The notes below the pieces were generated by a model. The model had not been told where the DNA came from. It ran no database searches and saw nothing but the letters and a program-made list of their open reading frames with translations. Shown here piece by piece: positions 13,818 through 13,868 of a stretch of DNA of 13,868 bases. The stretch covers positions 3,854-17,721 of the forward strand of contig PMKK01000280.1 in NCBI GenBank assembly GCA_003157715.1, in the 5' to 3' direction. Source of the DNA: Actinomycetota bacterium (GTDB lineage Bacteria; Actinomycetota; Thermoleophilia; UBA2241). The translations under genes were made by a program, and so were the position numbers. Positions within the stretch are counted from its first letter, which is position 1, and each line of letters starts with the position of its first letter.

Positions 13818-13868
13818 CGCTGAGCCACGCTCCTCGTTGTCTAAGTAGCTGCTCTCGGCGGTGCGCAA

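Overview
This is a chromosomal segment of a very high-GC bacterium, with G or C at most third codon positions. Gene content points to a Gram-positive-type actinobacterium: a murT-gatD pair (lipid II amidation, known from Actinobacteria, Firmicutes and some Chloroflexi), a wall L,D-transpeptidase with Ig-like domains, a SpoIIE/RsbU-type PP2C phosphatase, an RsbV-type STAS protein and a non-pyrrolysine MttB homologue. A deep-branching soil lineage such as Thermoleophilia would fit, but that placement is inference. No rRNA, tRNA, CRISPR array, insertion sequence or phage gene was recognised.

Layout. Positions 1-1478 (minus) hold a prolyl-oligopeptidase-type S9 peptidase whose C-terminus runs off the left edge. 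A 547-base gap follows, carrying two dyads and a candidate promoter, and leads to an MttB-family corrinoid methyltransferase (2026-3489, plus). Next comes a minus-strand block: flavodoxin-like FMN reductase (3517-4089), STAS anti-sigma-factor antagonist (4208-4558), LysE/RhtB exporter (4777-5415), DUF1015 protein (5516-6808) and L,D-transpeptidase (6851-8305, probably starting upstream). Divergent from the transpeptidase is a two-gene plus-strand unit: larB (8460-9260) overlapping by ATGA a small RsbRD-N-like protein (9257-9724). The right end is a minus-strand operon read right to left: a small membrane protein (13617-13817), murT (12209-13540), gatD (11238-12212), the PP2C phosphatase (10339-11241) and a single-pass TadE/G-like protein (9785-10210).

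How the genes may work together. MurT-GatD amidates the D-Glu of the peptidoglycan stem and the L,D-transpeptidase cross-links or anchors to that stem, so two of the blocks concern the cell wall. Three pieces of partner-switching signalling (STAS antagonist, PP2C phosphatase, RsbRD-N-like protein) lie within 7 kb but in three separate transcription units. The phosphatase is translationally coupled to gatD, and the RsbRD-N-like protein to larB. These couplings are the most unusual organisation here. No anti-sigma kinase, sigma factor, larC, larE or corrinoid protein gene is visible in the window.
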